Assembly: GCF_900182785.1 (NCBI RefSeq)
Contig: NZ_FXTS01000009.1
Span: forward strand, 1-64,000
Reading direction: 5' to 3'
DNA from: Oceanospirillum linum
GTDB taxonomy: Bacteria; Pseudomonadota; Gammaproteobacteria; Pseudomonadales; Halomonadaceae
Length of the DNA: 64,000 nucleotides
How positions within the stretch are numbered: the stretch's first letter is position 1; each line of letters begins with the position of its first letter. Made by a program: the position numbers and the translations under genes. The notes beneath the pieces were generated by a model. That model searched no databases, had not been told where the DNA came from, and saw nothing but the letters and a program-made list of their open reading frames with translations. This document shows positions 35,385-45,665 of this stretch, in pieces.

Positions 35385-36659
35385 ATGTTGACCAGGCATC
35401 GTTTGCTGATTGCTGATAACTCTATTTTCTTCCGGGATGCTCTGGCGCAGACTCTAATGAGTCAGATTCAGGGGCTGCAAGTTGATTCTGTCAAAAACTG
35501 CGCCGGTGGCAAGCAACTGCTGGCTCAAAACCAGGGCGAATACATGGCCGTGATTAGCGGGCTGGTGCTGGAGGATGCCGCTGCTGGTGCCATGCTTGAC
35601 TTGGCTGCTGAATATAAAATTCCTGCTATTGCTCTAACCAGCTCCCTGGACCGGGAGACCCGCCAGCTAGTCATGGACAGAGATGTTATCGACTATTTCT
35701 TTAAGGACCAGGATGGCCTTGAAGGTATCATTTCACTGATCAGAAGACTGATCTCCAACCGCAAGCATAAGGTGCTTGTGGTGGATGATGCACCAACTTA
35801 CTGCGCCTACCTTTCTGCGCTTCTGGAGCGCCAGCAGTATCAGGTTGTTGTGGCTCATACCGGAGAGCAGGCAGTTGATATCTTAGGTCGGCGCAGTGAT
35901 ATTTCGATGGTGATGATGGATTATCAGCTACCTGGTATGAGTGGCTATGATGTGATTCGTATTATTCGAAAACAGTATAGCTCTACAGAGCTGCCGATTA
36001 TCGGAATTTCCGGCCAGACTGATCAACAGATTCCTGCACAGATTCTAAAGTGCGGAGCCAATGACTTTATGTATAAAGGCTTCACTGTGGAAGAGTTCTA
36101 CAGTCGCATCAATAACATGATGGATCTTCTGTTGAGTGTGCGTGAATTGAAAGATGCAGCCTATAAAGACTTTCTGACCGGAATGCCCAATCGCCAGTAT
36201 TTTTATCCCGCTGCGGATGCGTTGATCGCCCAGCTTGGCACTGAGACAGGTGAGTTGGGGTTTGTGATGATGGATATCGACTTTTTTAAACAGGTCAATG
36301 ACCGGTACGGCCATAGTATCGGGGACGAGGTATTGAAAGTCGTTGCGAACTGCATTCGCACTGAAAGTCAGCGCAATGCGCTTATGGCAAGGCTTGGGGG
36401 TGAAGAGTTTTGTCTTTTGACCCGGGGAGTTAGCGACTCGGATCTTTTGGCGCGTATGGATAAATTGCGTGCTCTGATCTCAGATACTGAAATTGCTATA
36501 TCCGGGAAAAGCCTGAAAGTGACTTTGAGCATGGGGATCTGCATGCGCAAAGATGAGACTCTGGAAGATCTGATGGCGCAGGCAGACCAGGCGCTTTATA
36601 CGGCTAAAGAGGATGGTAGAAATAAAGTCGTTGTTTATCAGTCCCAGTCGTCGTTTTAA
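35385..36659 (+). CDS. dual-receiver diguanylate cyclase
   Basis: 424 residues: receiver 1 (about 5-125), receiver 2 (about 128-250) and GGDEF (about 260-420). Receiver 2 is complete, with VVDDAPTYCAYL, the phosphoacceptor Asp in MMDYQLPGMSG and Lys in FMYKGF. Receiver 1 (LLIADNSIFFRDAL) has Ser-Gly where the phosphoacceptor should be (AVISGLVLEDAA), so it is probably a pseudoreceiver. GGEEF at 338-342 and DIDFFKQVNDRYGH indicate an active cyclase making c-di-GMP; no RxxD inhibitory site is seen at the expected place. It follows slmA by 26 bp and ends at a strong terminator. Confidence 0.92.
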   Translation: MLTRHRLLIADNSIFFRDALAQTLMSQIQGLQVDSVKNCAGGKQLLAQNQGEYMAVISGLVLEDAAAGAMLDLAAEYKIPAIALTSSLDRETRQLVMDRDVIDYFFKDQDGLEGIISLIRRLISNRKHKVLVVDDAPTYCAYLSALLERQQYQVVVAHTGEQAVDILGRRSDISMVMMDYQLPGMSGYDVIRIIRKQYSSTELPIIGISGQTDQQIPAQILKCGANDFMYKGFTVEEFYSRINNMMDLLLSVRELKDAAYKDFLTGMPNRQYFYPAADALIAQLGTETGELGFVMMDIDFFKQVNDRYGHSIGDEVLKVVANCIRTESQRNALMARLGGEEFCLLTRGVSDSDLLARMDKLRALISDTEIAISGKSLKVTLSMGICMRKDETLEDLMAQADQALYTAKEDGRNKVVVYQSQSSF

Positions 36660-36686
36660 CCTGATCAGTATCTTGGCGGGGCAATC

Positions 36687-36727
36687 AAAAAACGCTGCAC
36701 TACGTAATTGAGTGCAGCGTTTTTTTG
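36687..36727. terminator. bidirectional terminator
   Basis: A-run, stem AACGCTGCACT / AGTGCAGCGTT, then T-run. It lies between the convergent cyclase and RND genes. Confidence 0.92.
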
Positions 36728-36749
36728 TTTTTGGCTAACGACTACCCGC

Positions 36750-39700
36750 TCAGACTTTGCTCAGTGTCTGGTCTAGGTCTTTGATGCGCTGAGGCGCAAA
36801 TGCGTAGTACATAACCGGGATCACAATGAGCGTCAGTAATGTTGATACGGTCAGACCAAAAATAAGCGTAATCGCCAGGCCGTTGAAGATAGGGTCGTCC
36901 AGAATAAAGAGCGCTCCTATCATGGCGGCTAACGCCGTCAGGATAATAGGTTTGGCGCGCACTGCACCAGACTGAATGACGGCTTCTTCAAATGATATCC
37001 CCTCTGCTAACTGCTGATTGATAAAGTCTACCAGCAGTATTGAGTTCCGCACGATGATGCCAGCCAGGGCGATCATGCCGATCATAGAGGTTGCTGTAAA
37101 TTGAGCTCCCAGCAACGCGTGTCCCGGCATAACACCGATCACCGTCAGTGGAATTGGCGTCATGATGATCAGAGGGACCCGGTAGGAGCGGAACTGAGCA
37201 ACCACCAGCATATAAATCAGGATCATGCCCACGCCGTAGGCGATGCCCATATCCCGAAATGTCTCATATGTGATCTGCCACTCACCATCCCATTTAACCG
37301 ATGGTACCAGAGGCCATTCAGGCTGTTGAATAAAGAACTGCTCCAGAGGCGTATCTTTAAACAAAGGCTCATCATCAAGCTGGCCAATCAGGTCGAACAT
37401 GCCGTATAGCGGGCTATCCAGCTCACCGGCCATATCCGCAGTGACAAAAGTTACTGGCAGCAGGTCTTTGTGGTAGATGGTTTTTTCCCACTGGGCATCC
37501 ACCAGATTAACTACCTCCGACAGGGCGACCAGATCACCGTTTATGCTGCGTACTTTGAGCGTCATAAACTGCAACAGATTGCTCTTATCTGCCTCGTTCA
37601 GCTCAAGACGTATCGGCAGCGCATACTTCTGATGGCTCTCATGCAGATAGCTGATATCTTCACCGCCTAATGCGGCTGTAATGGCAGAAACAATGCGTGC
37701 CTGAGGCACACCCAGTAACGACGCTTTTTGGCGATCAACCTGCAAAAGATACTTTTTGGCCTGAGCCTCAATCATATCATCCACATCAACAATGCCATCA
37801 GTTTGCGCCAGACGGGCGCGAAGCGCTTTAGCGGTATCTGTCATTGCCTCCTGATCCGGGCCATAAATTTCAGCCACAATTGGGGCGATCACCGGTGGTC
37901 CCGGTGGCACTTCAACTACTTTCACATTGGCGTTATAACGCGCTCCAATTTGCTGCAGAGACGCCCGCATACCCAGGGCGATATCGTGGCTTTTGCGGTC
38001 ACGCTCCCCCTTGTCTGCCAAGTTGACCTGAATATCACCGGAGTGAGGGTCGGCACGTAGATAGTATTGGCGAACCAAGCCATTAAAGTTGATGGGGGCT
38101 GCAGTACCGGCATAGGTCTGATAGTGAGTTACCTCAGGTATCGTTTGCAGATACTCTCCTAGCTCCAACAGAACCCGCTGGGTTTGTTCGACGGGTGTGC
38201 CTTCCGGCATATCCACAATAATCTGGACTTCTGACTTGTTGTCAAAGGGCAGCATCTTCAGCACGACGGCCAGAGATGCCGGTAGTGCAACAGAGACCAT
38301 CATCAGGACAGCAATACCGACACCAAGAGCTACACGTTTTTTGCGGCCTTTCTTGCCCTGGAGAAAAGAGCCAACCATTGCACGGAAGAAGGCGAGCATC
38401 TTTGTGTTGGCGGTTTCATGTTCCGCTTCAGTTTGATTATTCTGAGCGTCATGCTTAAGGAGTTTAAGTGCCAGCCAGGGGGTTACGACAAAGGCAATTA
38501 CCAGCGAAATCAGCATACCCATACTGGCATTGATCGGTATTGGGCTCATATAAGGGCCCATTAGACCGGTTACAAAAGCCATGGGCATCAGGGCGGCGAT
38601 TACGGTGAAGGTGGCCAGAATGGTTGGTCCGCCAACTTCATCCACCGCCAGTGGAATCGCCTCCCGCATCGATTTGCCACCCATACTCAGGTGCCGGTGA
38701 ATATTTTCTACGACCACGATGGCATCATCCACCAGAATACCGATGGAGAAGATCAGAGCAAATAGGGATACCCGGTTCAGAGTGAAGCCATAGGCCCAGG
38801 AAGCAAACAAGGTGATCATCAGAGTGATCACGATGGCAAGGCCGACAATCAACGCCTGACGGAAACCGAGAGCGGCTAAAACCAAAAGCACAACCGCACC
38901 GGTGGCAAAGATCAGCTTGGAGATCAGGGTGTTGGATTTATTATTGGCGGTTTCACCATAGTCCCGGGTGACCGTTACCTGGATATTATCCGGGATGGCA
39001 ATATTTTTTAGTTGCTCGATCCGTTTGTTAACACTCTCTGTGATATCAATAGCGTTTTGCCCGGGTTGTTTGGCAATCGCTATCGTTACTGCGGGATAAA
39101 GCCCGGATTTAGCACTTTCGGCAAAGGCCGGGCCGGTGCCCATAAAGACACTTTGCTCTGGTACATCGGAACCCAGGGTGATATCGGCCACATCGGACAG
39201 GTAAACAGGGGTGTTGTTGTTCAGACCAACAATCAGGCGTCTTACGTCCTCCACTGTAGAGAGAAAATCACCGGCCTGAACCGGAATTACCGTATTGTCA
39301 GTGATAACTCTGGTTTCGGAACCTGTTGTATTACCTGCCTGAAGAGCGTTGCGCAGATCATCCAGGCTGATATTGAAGCCGGACAAACGGGCAGGATCAA
39401 GTGTGACCCGGACCGCTGTATCTGGCCCTCCCAGGGTATAAATATCCCGGGTGCCTTTAACGCGCTTAAGCTCAACTTCCAGGTTGTGGGCGATCTTTTT
39501 CAGTTCATGGCTACCCAGGCTACTGTCATCAGACCAGAGTGTCAGGGACATGATAGGTACGTCATCAATTCCCATCGGTTTGATAAGAGGCTGGCCGACA
39601 CCAAGGTTGGACGGGAGCCAGTCGCTATTGGAAAAAACCTGATTATAAAGCCGCACAATGGCTTGCTGCCGGGTAATACCCACCTCAAACTGGACAGTTA

Positions 39701-40013
39701 AAACAGACATACCGGCACGGGAGACGGACATGGTATGTTCCACACCCTCTATCTCGCTCAGAACCTGCTCCGCGGGGGTGGATACAAGCTGCTCCACTTC
39801 TACAGGTGAAGCTCCGGGAAAGGGGATAAATACATTGGCGAAGGTAACATCGATTTGAGGTTCTTCCTCCTTTGGCGTAATCAGGATGGCCAGTAAGCCC
39901 AGCAACATACCAACAATGGCCAGCAAAGGGGTTATCTCGGTGCTTTGGAATGCTTTCGCTGTTCGCCCTGAGATGCCCAGGGGTTTCTGATCAGGTTCCC
40001 GGTTATCATGCAT
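36750..40013 (-). CDS. RND efflux transporter permease
   Basis: 1087 residues, an inner-membrane RND pump of the AcrB/HAE superfamily. There are twelve expected helices with two large periplasmic loops; markers are FPGASPVEVEQLVSTPAEQ, the proton-relay helix FALIFSIGILVDDAIVVVEN with paired Asp, and GLTVSTLLTLIVIPVMYY near the end. The substrate is unknown. It overlaps its adaptor gene by 8 bp. No outer membrane channel gene is nearby, so it would use a shared TolC. The sequence KEEEPQIDVTFANVF groups it with the less-studied RND branch often annotated only as efflux permease. Confidence 0.93.
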   Translation of the reverse strand: MHDNREPDQKPLGISGRTAKAFQSTEITPLLAIVGMLLGLLAILITPKEEEPQIDVTFANVFIPFPGASPVEVEQLVSTPAEQVLSEIEGVEHTMSVSRAGMSVLTVQFEVGITRQQAIVRLYNQVFSNSDWLPSNLGVGQPLIKPMGIDDVPIMSLTLWSDDSSLGSHELKKIAHNLEVELKRVKGTRDIYTLGGPDTAVRVTLDPARLSGFNISLDDLRNALQAGNTTGSETRVITDNTVIPVQAGDFLSTVEDVRRLIVGLNNNTPVYLSDVADITLGSDVPEQSVFMGTGPAFAESAKSGLYPAVTIAIAKQPGQNAIDITESVNKRIEQLKNIAIPDNIQVTVTRDYGETANNKSNTLISKLIFATGAVVLLVLAALGFRQALIVGLAIVITLMITLFASWAYGFTLNRVSLFALIFSIGILVDDAIVVVENIHRHLSMGGKSMREAIPLAVDEVGGPTILATFTVIAALMPMAFVTGLMGPYMSPIPINASMGMLISLVIAFVVTPWLALKLLKHDAQNNQTEAEHETANTKMLAFFRAMVGSFLQGKKGRKKRVALGVGIAVLMMVSVALPASLAVVLKMLPFDNKSEVQIIVDMPEGTPVEQTQRVLLELGEYLQTIPEVTHYQTYAGTAAPINFNGLVRQYYLRADPHSGDIQVNLADKGERDRKSHDIALGMRASLQQIGARYNANVKVVEVPPGPPVIAPIVAEIYGPDQEAMTDTAKALRARLAQTDGIVDVDDMIEAQAKKYLLQVDRQKASLLGVPQARIVSAITAALGGEDISYLHESHQKYALPIRLELNEADKSNLLQFMTLKVRSINGDLVALSEVVNLVDAQWEKTIYHKDLLPVTFVTADMAGELDSPLYGMFDLIGQLDDEPLFKDTPLEQFFIQQPEWPLVPSVKWDGEWQITYETFRDMGIAYGVGMILIYMLVVAQFRSYRVPLIIMTPIPLTVIGVMPGHALLGAQFTATSMIGMIALAGIIVRNSILLVDFINQQLAEGISFEEAVIQSGAVRAKPIILTALAAMIGALFILDDPIFNGLAITLIFGLTVSTLLTLIVIPVMYYAFAPQRIKDLDQTLSKV

Positions 40014-41049
40014 CTTGCTCAGCCCTCGCAGCTTTGATCTGTTTCAGTGCATCATTGGGAGCCAGAACGATTTTGTCACCAGCTTGAAGGCCTGAAAGAA
40101 TTTCGATCTCACCATTTTTTTCGTAGCCGGTGCGTACCTGGCGCAGGCGTGGAATATCCTGGTTATCCAGTATATAGACAGCGCGTAACTCACTACGGGT
40201 AATTAGTGCGGACGCGGGAATTGTCAGTGCCTGACCGGTTTCGATTGGCAGAGAGACTTTAACCATCATGCCAGGATAGAGACCTGCCTGGCGCTCAGGC
40301 AGGTGCACACGGGCTCTGAAGTTGTGGGTTTTGGCGTCAGCATAAGGAAATATTGTCAGGTCTTTCGCTGGCACCACTTCACTATTAGGGAGGATAACCT
40401 CGGCCAGCTGGTGTTGGCGAACTGTCGCGGCATAGCTCTGGGGCAGGTCGATATTGACACGCATAAGGTCCAGGTCAATACCCGACATCAGAGGTGAGCC
40501 TGGAGCGACCACTTCCCCTATCTCGACAAAGCGCTGTGTTACAACTCCGCCATAGGGTGCGATCACTTTTGTGTAAGACATCTGCTTCTGGGCTTCTTTC
40601 AATGCGCCCTGGGCACGGCGGTATGTTGCGCTGGCAGCATCCAGCTGGTTTTTTGCCTGATCATACTGGGCTTTTGATGCCAGCTCATTCCGATAGATCT
40701 CATCGATGCGCTCGAACGCTTGTTCCGCATCCCGCTTGTTGGCAAGGGCAGCCCGTGCTGCAGCCTGGGCTTGCTCAAGACGAGCTTGCTGCTCGGTATC
40801 ACTGATCTCCAGAATGACAGAGCCGGGCTTTACGTTATCGTCTACATCGTAATAGATCGCAGTTACTGTACCCGCAGTTTGAGCGGCAACAGTGCTTTGA
40901 CGGACGGCTTCAACGATTCCATCCAGCTTTATGGCCTGACTGACGGCCCTTGGTTCCAGTGTCATTGTTTCCAGTGCATGTGCCGGTAGAGAGAGCCCTC
41001 CGAACAGACAGGCGACCGACAGCCAGGTTTTCAGGTGTTTGCTTAACAT
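40006..41049 (-). CDS. RND periplasmic adaptor (membrane fusion protein)
   Basis: 347 residues from ATG 41049, chosen for the GGAGAAC site and because it gives a normal signal peptide (LKTWLSVACLFGGLSLPAHA). Lipoyl, coiled-coil hairpin (EQQARLEQAQAAARAALANK) and beta-barrel regions follow in the order usual for HlyD/AcrA-like adaptors. It links the inner-membrane pump to an outer-membrane channel. It overlaps the permease start by 8 bp. Confidence 0.92.
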   Translation of the reverse strand: MLSKHLKTWLSVACLFGGLSLPAHALETMTLEPRAVSQAIKLDGIVEAVRQSTVAAQTAGTVTAIYYDVDDNVKPGSVILEISDTEQQARLEQAQAAARAALANKRDAEQAFERIDEIYRNELASKAQYDQAKNQLDAASATYRRAQGALKEAQKQMSYTKVIAPYGGVVTQRFVEIGEVVAPGSPLMSGIDLDLMRVNIDLPQSYAATVRQHQLAEVILPNSEVVPAKDLTIFPYADAKTHNFRARVHLPERQAGLYPGMMVKVSLPIETGQALTIPASALITRSELRAVYILDNQDIPRLRQVRTGYEKNGEIEILSGLQAGDKIVLAPNDALKQIKAARAEQDA

Positions 41050-41377
41050 GAGTTGTTCTCCGGCTAAACCCGTTGAATCGGGCCTGAATTGGATTTTTTG
41101 CATATTAGCTTAACCTAATTATATAGGCAAATATGAAGCAGGTTTTCTCACCAGTTAAACTTATAGTGGCTAATAGGTCATCATATTTCAGGGTGGTGCG
41201 ACAAGCCAGAACGGCTTGTGCTAAGTGTAAAGAATACGGATAGACTTGAAGCCAGCAGAGGCTGACCAGGTGATGTTGCAGGCCAAAAAGACAGAGCTTA
41301 CTTTGGCTGGACCGTAAATAATAAGGCTGCCGAAGAGGCAGCCTTACTTTAGGAAAACGAAGCCACAGAGAAAGCGC
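41050..41377. other. intergenic region upstream of the RND operon
   Basis: 328 bp between the adaptor gene and rpoH (both minus strand). It contains the rpoH terminator (41323-41345). No regulator gene is present here. Confidence 0.6.
41323..41345 (-). terminator. terminator of rpoH
   Basis: Stem AAGGCTGCC / GGCAGCCTT with a five-base loop. On the minus strand it is followed by ATTATTTA, a weak T-tract. Confidence 0.75.
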
Positions 41378-42244
41378 TTATGCTTCGGCAGACTCTTCCA
41401 TGAGTTTGCGTACCTTGTTCATGGCATTTTTCTCCAGCTGGCGGATACGCTCAGCAGAAACACCATAAACGTCAGCCAGCTCATGCAGAGTTGCTTTGCT
41501 GTCGGTTAGCCAGCGCTGTTGCAGAATGGCCTGGCTACGTTCATCAAGTTGCGACATGGCAAGCTGTAGACGGGAAGATGAGTCTTCAGCCCAGTTGGCG
41601 TCTTCCAGCTCGGTTGCCGGGTTAAAACGATGGTCTTCTAGGTAATATGCCGGAGCCTGATACGATGAGTCATCGTCATCATCGGTGTAGCCGTCAAAGG
41701 CTGCATCATGGGCGCTCAGTCGGCTTTCCATCTGGCGAACGGTCTGGGGTTTTACATCCAGATCCTTCGCGATGGCGTCAACCTCGGCATTGTTAAGCCA
41801 GCCGAGCCCTTTTTTTGCGCTACGCAGATTAAAGAACAGCTTACGCTGAGCTTTCGTGGTGGCGACCTTCACAATTCGCCAGTTGCGCAGGACGTATTCA
41901 TGAATCTCGGCTTTGATCCAGTGAACGGCAAAAGAAACCAGACGAACGCCAACGTTTGGGTCAAAGCGTTTAACCGCTTTCATCAGGCCTACATTACCTT
42001 CCTGAATCAGGTCTGCTTGTGGCAGGCCATACCCAGAGTAGCTTTTTGCGATATGTACTACAAAGCGCAGGTGTGACATAACAAGCTGACGAGCAGCATC
42101 AAGATTACCCTCGTCATGCAGTTGACGGGCAAGTAATTGCTCGCGCTCAACAGACAAAACAGGGATGCTGTTAGCAATCTGAATATAAGCGTTAAGGTCC
42201 TGTCCGGGGGGCAGGTGGTCGATCGTTTGCAGGCTAGTATTCAT
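41378..42244 (-). CDS. rpoH: RNA polymerase sigma-32 factor
   Basis: 288 residues. Region 2 (DLIQEGNVGLMKAVKRFDP and VRLVSFAVHWIKAEIHEY), the RpoH-specific box QRKLFFNLR, region 4 helix-turn-helix (ADVYGVSAERIRQLEKNAM). It directs heat-shock gene transcription. It is downstream of ftsY-ftsE-ftsX, the conserved gammaproteobacterial order, but a 240-bp gap suggests its own promoters. Confidence 0.96.
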   Translation of the reverse strand: MNTSLQTIDHLPPGQDLNAYIQIANSIPVLSVEREQLLARQLHDEGNLDAARQLVMSHLRFVVHIAKSYSGYGLPQADLIQEGNVGLMKAVKRFDPNVGVRLVSFAVHWIKAEIHEYVLRNWRIVKVATTKAQRKLFFNLRSAKKGLGWLNNAEVDAIAKDLDVKPQTVRQMESRLSAHDAAFDGYTDDDDDSSYQAPAYYLEDHRFNPATELEDANWAEDSSSRLQLAMSQLDERSQAILQQRWLTDSKATLHELADVYGVSAERIRQLEKNAMNKVRKLMEESAEA

Positions 42245-42484
42245 ATTACCTCGAAGAAGCAGTTATATTATTACCAATTGGAACAAGAGTACCGACTTGA
42301 TCAATAGAACTGATCTTTATGATTTACGGTTAAGCCAAAAGTTCAATCAGGAGATTAATATAAAATCTCCTGTATATTTTGCAAGCACCCAATGCGTCCT
42401 GGGGCCCCGGCAACATTGATTTAATTGATCACCAATGGTGCTGTGATTATCTTGTCTGGCTACAGATGATTGTCCACCCCTGGT

Positions 42485-43579
42485 TTAGCGGGGTTCTATA
42501 TCTCCCAGATGGCGGCCCACCGCAACCCAGGCTCCCAGCCAACCAAGAATGGTCCCCGACAGAACCAGTAGCAGAGAGTTAGCCATGCCCAGACCTACCA
42601 GCTCAAAGCTACTGGAGTAGACGCTGGCTAAGGCACGGACAGGGCCAGCCAGCCAAATCAGGCTCAGGTTGATAATCATCCAGGCCATGACGCCGCCACC
42701 CAGACCATACCAGATACCTGTATAGAGGAAAGGGCGGCGCACAAAGGCGTTCGTACCACCTACCAGCTTTACAATCACAATTTCATCACGCCGGTTCTCA
42801 ATGGCCAGACGAATGGTGTTACCTACTACGAGTAAAACGGCAATTCCGAGCAAAACAGCCAGTGCACTCACCGCTCGTTGCGCAAGTTCCATAATGTAGT
42901 AAAGGCGTTTCACCCAGGCGAGATCGAGTTGAGCTTCGTCTACCTCCTGTAAACTCTGCAGCTCGTTCAGCAATTGTTCCTGTTCGTGAACCCGCCCTGC
43001 CGCAGGCCGGACCACCAAAACACTGGGCAGCGGGTTGCCATCCAGATAGTCCAGTGCTTCGCCAAAGCCTGAGAATTCTTTGAACTCTCCCAGAGCCTGT
43101 TCACGGGATATATATTGAACTGATGCAATATCACTTCTTTGGCGCAGATCTTCAGCCAAAGACTCTGCCCGCTGCTCGGAAACATCAATCTTAAGGAAGA
43201 GTGACATCTGGGCTGCCCCGTCCCAGTTACTGGTGACCAGCTGAGCATTATTAAGGAAGATATAAAGGCTGGCAGGTAATGCCAGCGCAATGGCCAGCAC
43301 AGCCCAGGTCATCAGACTGGCAAAGGGAGCCCTGATGACCCGCCACAGGCTATCGATAGCCATAAGACGGTGGTGGCGTAGCCAGCTGCTCACTTTATGA
43401 TTACTTTGGACTTTATGCTCGCTGGCGCCCTCTGAGTTTTGCCGTTTGGGTGGGGCTTTACGGGGTGCTGGTGGTACAGGCCCCTTGGTTACCCCGCGAC
43501 GTGGGCTACGAAGAGGTGTTGCACCGGTTGCCCCTCTTGGCGATGTGCCACGATTATGGGGTTTGCCTACCTGGCTCAT
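42485..43579 (-). CDS. ftsX: cell division protein FtsX
   Basis: 364 residues. A long basic, proline-rich cytoplasmic tail at the N-terminus (about 75 residues, RSPRRGVTKGPVPPAPRKAP) precedes four transmembrane segments and a periplasmic loop (SLFLKIDVSEQRAESLAEDL). FtsX is the membrane subunit of FtsEX, which activates septal peptidoglycan hydrolases through EnvC-type partners. It overlaps ftsE by 4 bp. The tail is longer than in E. coli. Confidence 0.94.
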   Translation of the reverse strand: MSQVGKPHNRGTSPRGATGATPLRSPRRGVTKGPVPPAPRKAPPKRQNSEGASEHKVQSNHKVSSWLRHHRLMAIDSLWRVIRAPFASLMTWAVLAIALALPASLYIFLNNAQLVTSNWDGAAQMSLFLKIDVSEQRAESLAEDLRQRSDIASVQYISREQALGEFKEFSGFGEALDYLDGNPLPSVLVVRPAAGRVHEQEQLLNELQSLQEVDEAQLDLAWVKRLYYIMELAQRAVSALAVLLGIAVLLVVGNTIRLAIENRRDEIVIVKLVGGTNAFVRRPFLYTGIWYGLGGGVMAWMIINLSLIWLAGPVRALASVYSSSFELVGLGMANSLLLVLSGTILGWLGAWVAVGRHLGDIEPR

Positions 43580-44244
43580 AGCATGCCTCCATCGGTTACA
43601 AGCTGTCCCTCACTCAGCGTCAGTACCCGGTGACCCATTCGGGCGATCAGACTCAGGTCGTGGCTGGCGATAAGGACGGTGACGCCCACTTCGTTGAACT
43701 GTTCAAACAGATTCATAATTTCAGAGGACAGCTGAGGATCAAGGTTACCCGTAGGCTCATCCGCCAGCAGAATGGGGGGCTTGTTAACCACAGCTCTGGC
43801 GATGCCGACACGCTGCTGTTCACCCCCGGAAAGCATAATAGGGTTCAGCTTCTCTTTTTTGAGCAAGCCAACCTTATCCAGTGCTGCCCGAACACGGCGG
43901 CCAATATCAGATGGGTCCGTACCTTCAATCATCAGCGGCAATGCAACGTTGTCAAAAACGGAGCGGTCGAACAGTAACTGGTGGTTCTGAAAAACAACGC
44001 CAATGTTGCGGCGAAGATAGGGTACCTGGCCACTGCCCATGCGTGAGAGGTTCTGGCCGTTAATAAACACCTGCCCCTGAGAGGCTTTTTCCATCCGCAT
44101 AATCAGTTTAAGCAAGGTGCTTTTGCCGGCCCCGGAGTGTCCGGTGAGAAAGCACATTTCGCCTTCTGCGATGGTGAGGTTGAGTTGCCTGAGGGCTTCA
44201 TGCCCGTTCTCGTAGCGTTTACTGACGTTATCGAAGCGGATCAT
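43576..44244 (-). CDS. ftsE: cell division ATP-binding protein FtsE
   Basis: 222 residues, ABC ATPase. Walker A TGHSGAGKSTLL, signature LSGGEQQRVGIARA, Walker B ILLADEPTGNLD and the switch His in IASHDLSL. Partner of FtsX at the division septum. Second gene in ftsY-ftsE-ftsX. Confidence 0.96.
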   Translation of the reverse strand: MIRFDNVSKRYENGHEALRQLNLTIAEGEMCFLTGHSGAGKSTLLKLIMRMEKASQGQVFINGQNLSRMGSGQVPYLRRNIGVVFQNHQLLFDRSVFDNVALPLMIEGTDPSDIGRRVRAALDKVGLLKKEKLNPIMLSGGEQQRVGIARAVVNKPPILLADEPTGNLDPQLSSEIMNLFEQFNEVGVTVLIASHDLSLIARMGHRVLTLSEGQLVTDGGML

Positions 44245-44363
44245 GGCATCCTGCGTTGAATGTTTGGGGAGAAACTCCTGCTATATGTTCAGCCTGAGAT
44301 GTCTCCGGATTAGGTCAAAAGGGCCATACGCAGCCCAGCCGGGCCACGGCTAACCCACCCATG

Positions 44364-45665
44364 TCAGCCTTCGTTCTTATCGAACAGGGCTTTGGTAAAC
44401 TGGTCAGCATCAAACGGGCGCAGATCGTCCACCTGTTCTCCGACACCAATAAAGCGGATCGGAATCTGCATCTGTTGCGCCAGAGCAAATACGATGCCGC
44501 CTTTGGCGGTTCCGTCCAGCTTGGTAAGTGTGATGCCGGTTAACCCCACAGCTTCATCAAACAGACTGGCCTGAGACAGAGCGTTTTGCCCCGTTCCGGC
44601 GTCAACCACCAGCATCGTTTCGTGTGGTGCAGCGCCATCCAGCTTCTTCATGACCCGGGTGACTTTTTTCAGCTCTTCCATCAGGTTGCTTTTATTTTGC
44701 AGGCGACCAGCGGTATCAGCAATTAACACATCTATGTTACGGGCCTGGGCTGCCTGAATGGCATCAAAGATTACAGATGCGCTGTCGGCACCAGTATGCT
44801 GGGCGATGACAGGGACACTGTTACGTTCCCCCCAAACCTGAAGTTGTTCAACGGCAGCCGCGCGGAAGGTATCGCCAGCAGCCAGCATAACGCTCTTGCC
44901 TTCACTCTGAAATTTCTTTGCCAGCTTACCAATCGTTGTGGTTTTACCCACACCGTTAACACCAACCATTAAAATAACGTATGGGGTGGTTTGTTCACCG
45001 ATCACCAGAGGCTTGTTGGACGGTTCCAGCATGGTGCGCAGCTCTTCCTGTAGCGCTTCGTATAGCGCCTGAGCATCGGTCAGCTGTTTACGTGAAACAC
45101 GTTCAGTAAGGCGATCAATAATTTCTGAGGTCGCCTCAACGCCGATGTCGGCAATCAGAAGTTGGGTTTCAATATCTTCCAGCAGGTCATCATCGATCTG
45201 TTTTTTACCCAGAAATAAACTGGCAAGACCTTCACTCAGGTTGGCTCGGGTGCGGCCTAACCCTTGTTTAATGCGACCGAAGAAACCGACCTTTTCTTTC
45301 TTGGGAGGAGCATCGGCTTTCGGCGTCTCCATTACCGGCTCAGGTGTTATGACCGTATCAGGGGTAACCGGATCTGAAGGTACAGGTGCTTCCTGGGGGG
45401 CTTCTTCTGCCGGATGCTCCAGGCCGGGAGCTGAAGGCTTGTCATCAGATAACGCTGTAACAGGTGCGTCCTGGTCTACTGCGCTGTCTGCCTCTGCTAT
45501 CGGCTGTTCAGCAGATGCATCTTTTTCCTGAGCGTTGCCTGTTTGGGTAGAGAGCTCCCCTGACGCAGGGGCCTCATGGGCCTCAGTTTCGGTGGCATTG
45601 GTCTCCGGAGATTGTTCCAGAGGCGCTTCCGGTTGTTTCTTGTTACGCTTGAAGAATCCAAACAT
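44364..45665 (-). CDS. ftsY: signal recognition particle receptor FtsY
   Basis: 433 residues. The acidic N-terminal A domain (about 1-125, rich in Glu, Ala and Pro) is followed by the NG GTPase domain: GVNGVGKTTTIGKLA (G1), DTFRAAAVEQL, IADTAGRLQNK (G3), TKLDGTAKGG (G4) and FIGVGEQVDDLRPF. It receives SRP-bound ribosomes at the membrane. First gene of the ftsYEX run, divergent from rsmD. Confidence 0.97.
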   Translation of the reverse strand: MFGFFKRNKKQPEAPLEQSPETNATETEAHEAPASGELSTQTGNAQEKDASAEQPIAEADSAVDQDAPVTALSDDKPSAPGLEHPAEEAPQEAPVPSDPVTPDTVITPEPVMETPKADAPPKKEKVGFFGRIKQGLGRTRANLSEGLASLFLGKKQIDDDLLEDIETQLLIADIGVEATSEIIDRLTERVSRKQLTDAQALYEALQEELRTMLEPSNKPLVIGEQTTPYVILMVGVNGVGKTTTIGKLAKKFQSEGKSVMLAAGDTFRAAAVEQLQVWGERNSVPVIAQHTGADSASVIFDAIQAAQARNIDVLIADTAGRLQNKSNLMEELKKVTRVMKKLDGAAPHETMLVVDAGTGQNALSQASLFDEAVGLTGITLTKLDGTAKGGIVFALAQQMQIPIRFIGVGEQVDDLRPFDADQFTKALFDKNEG

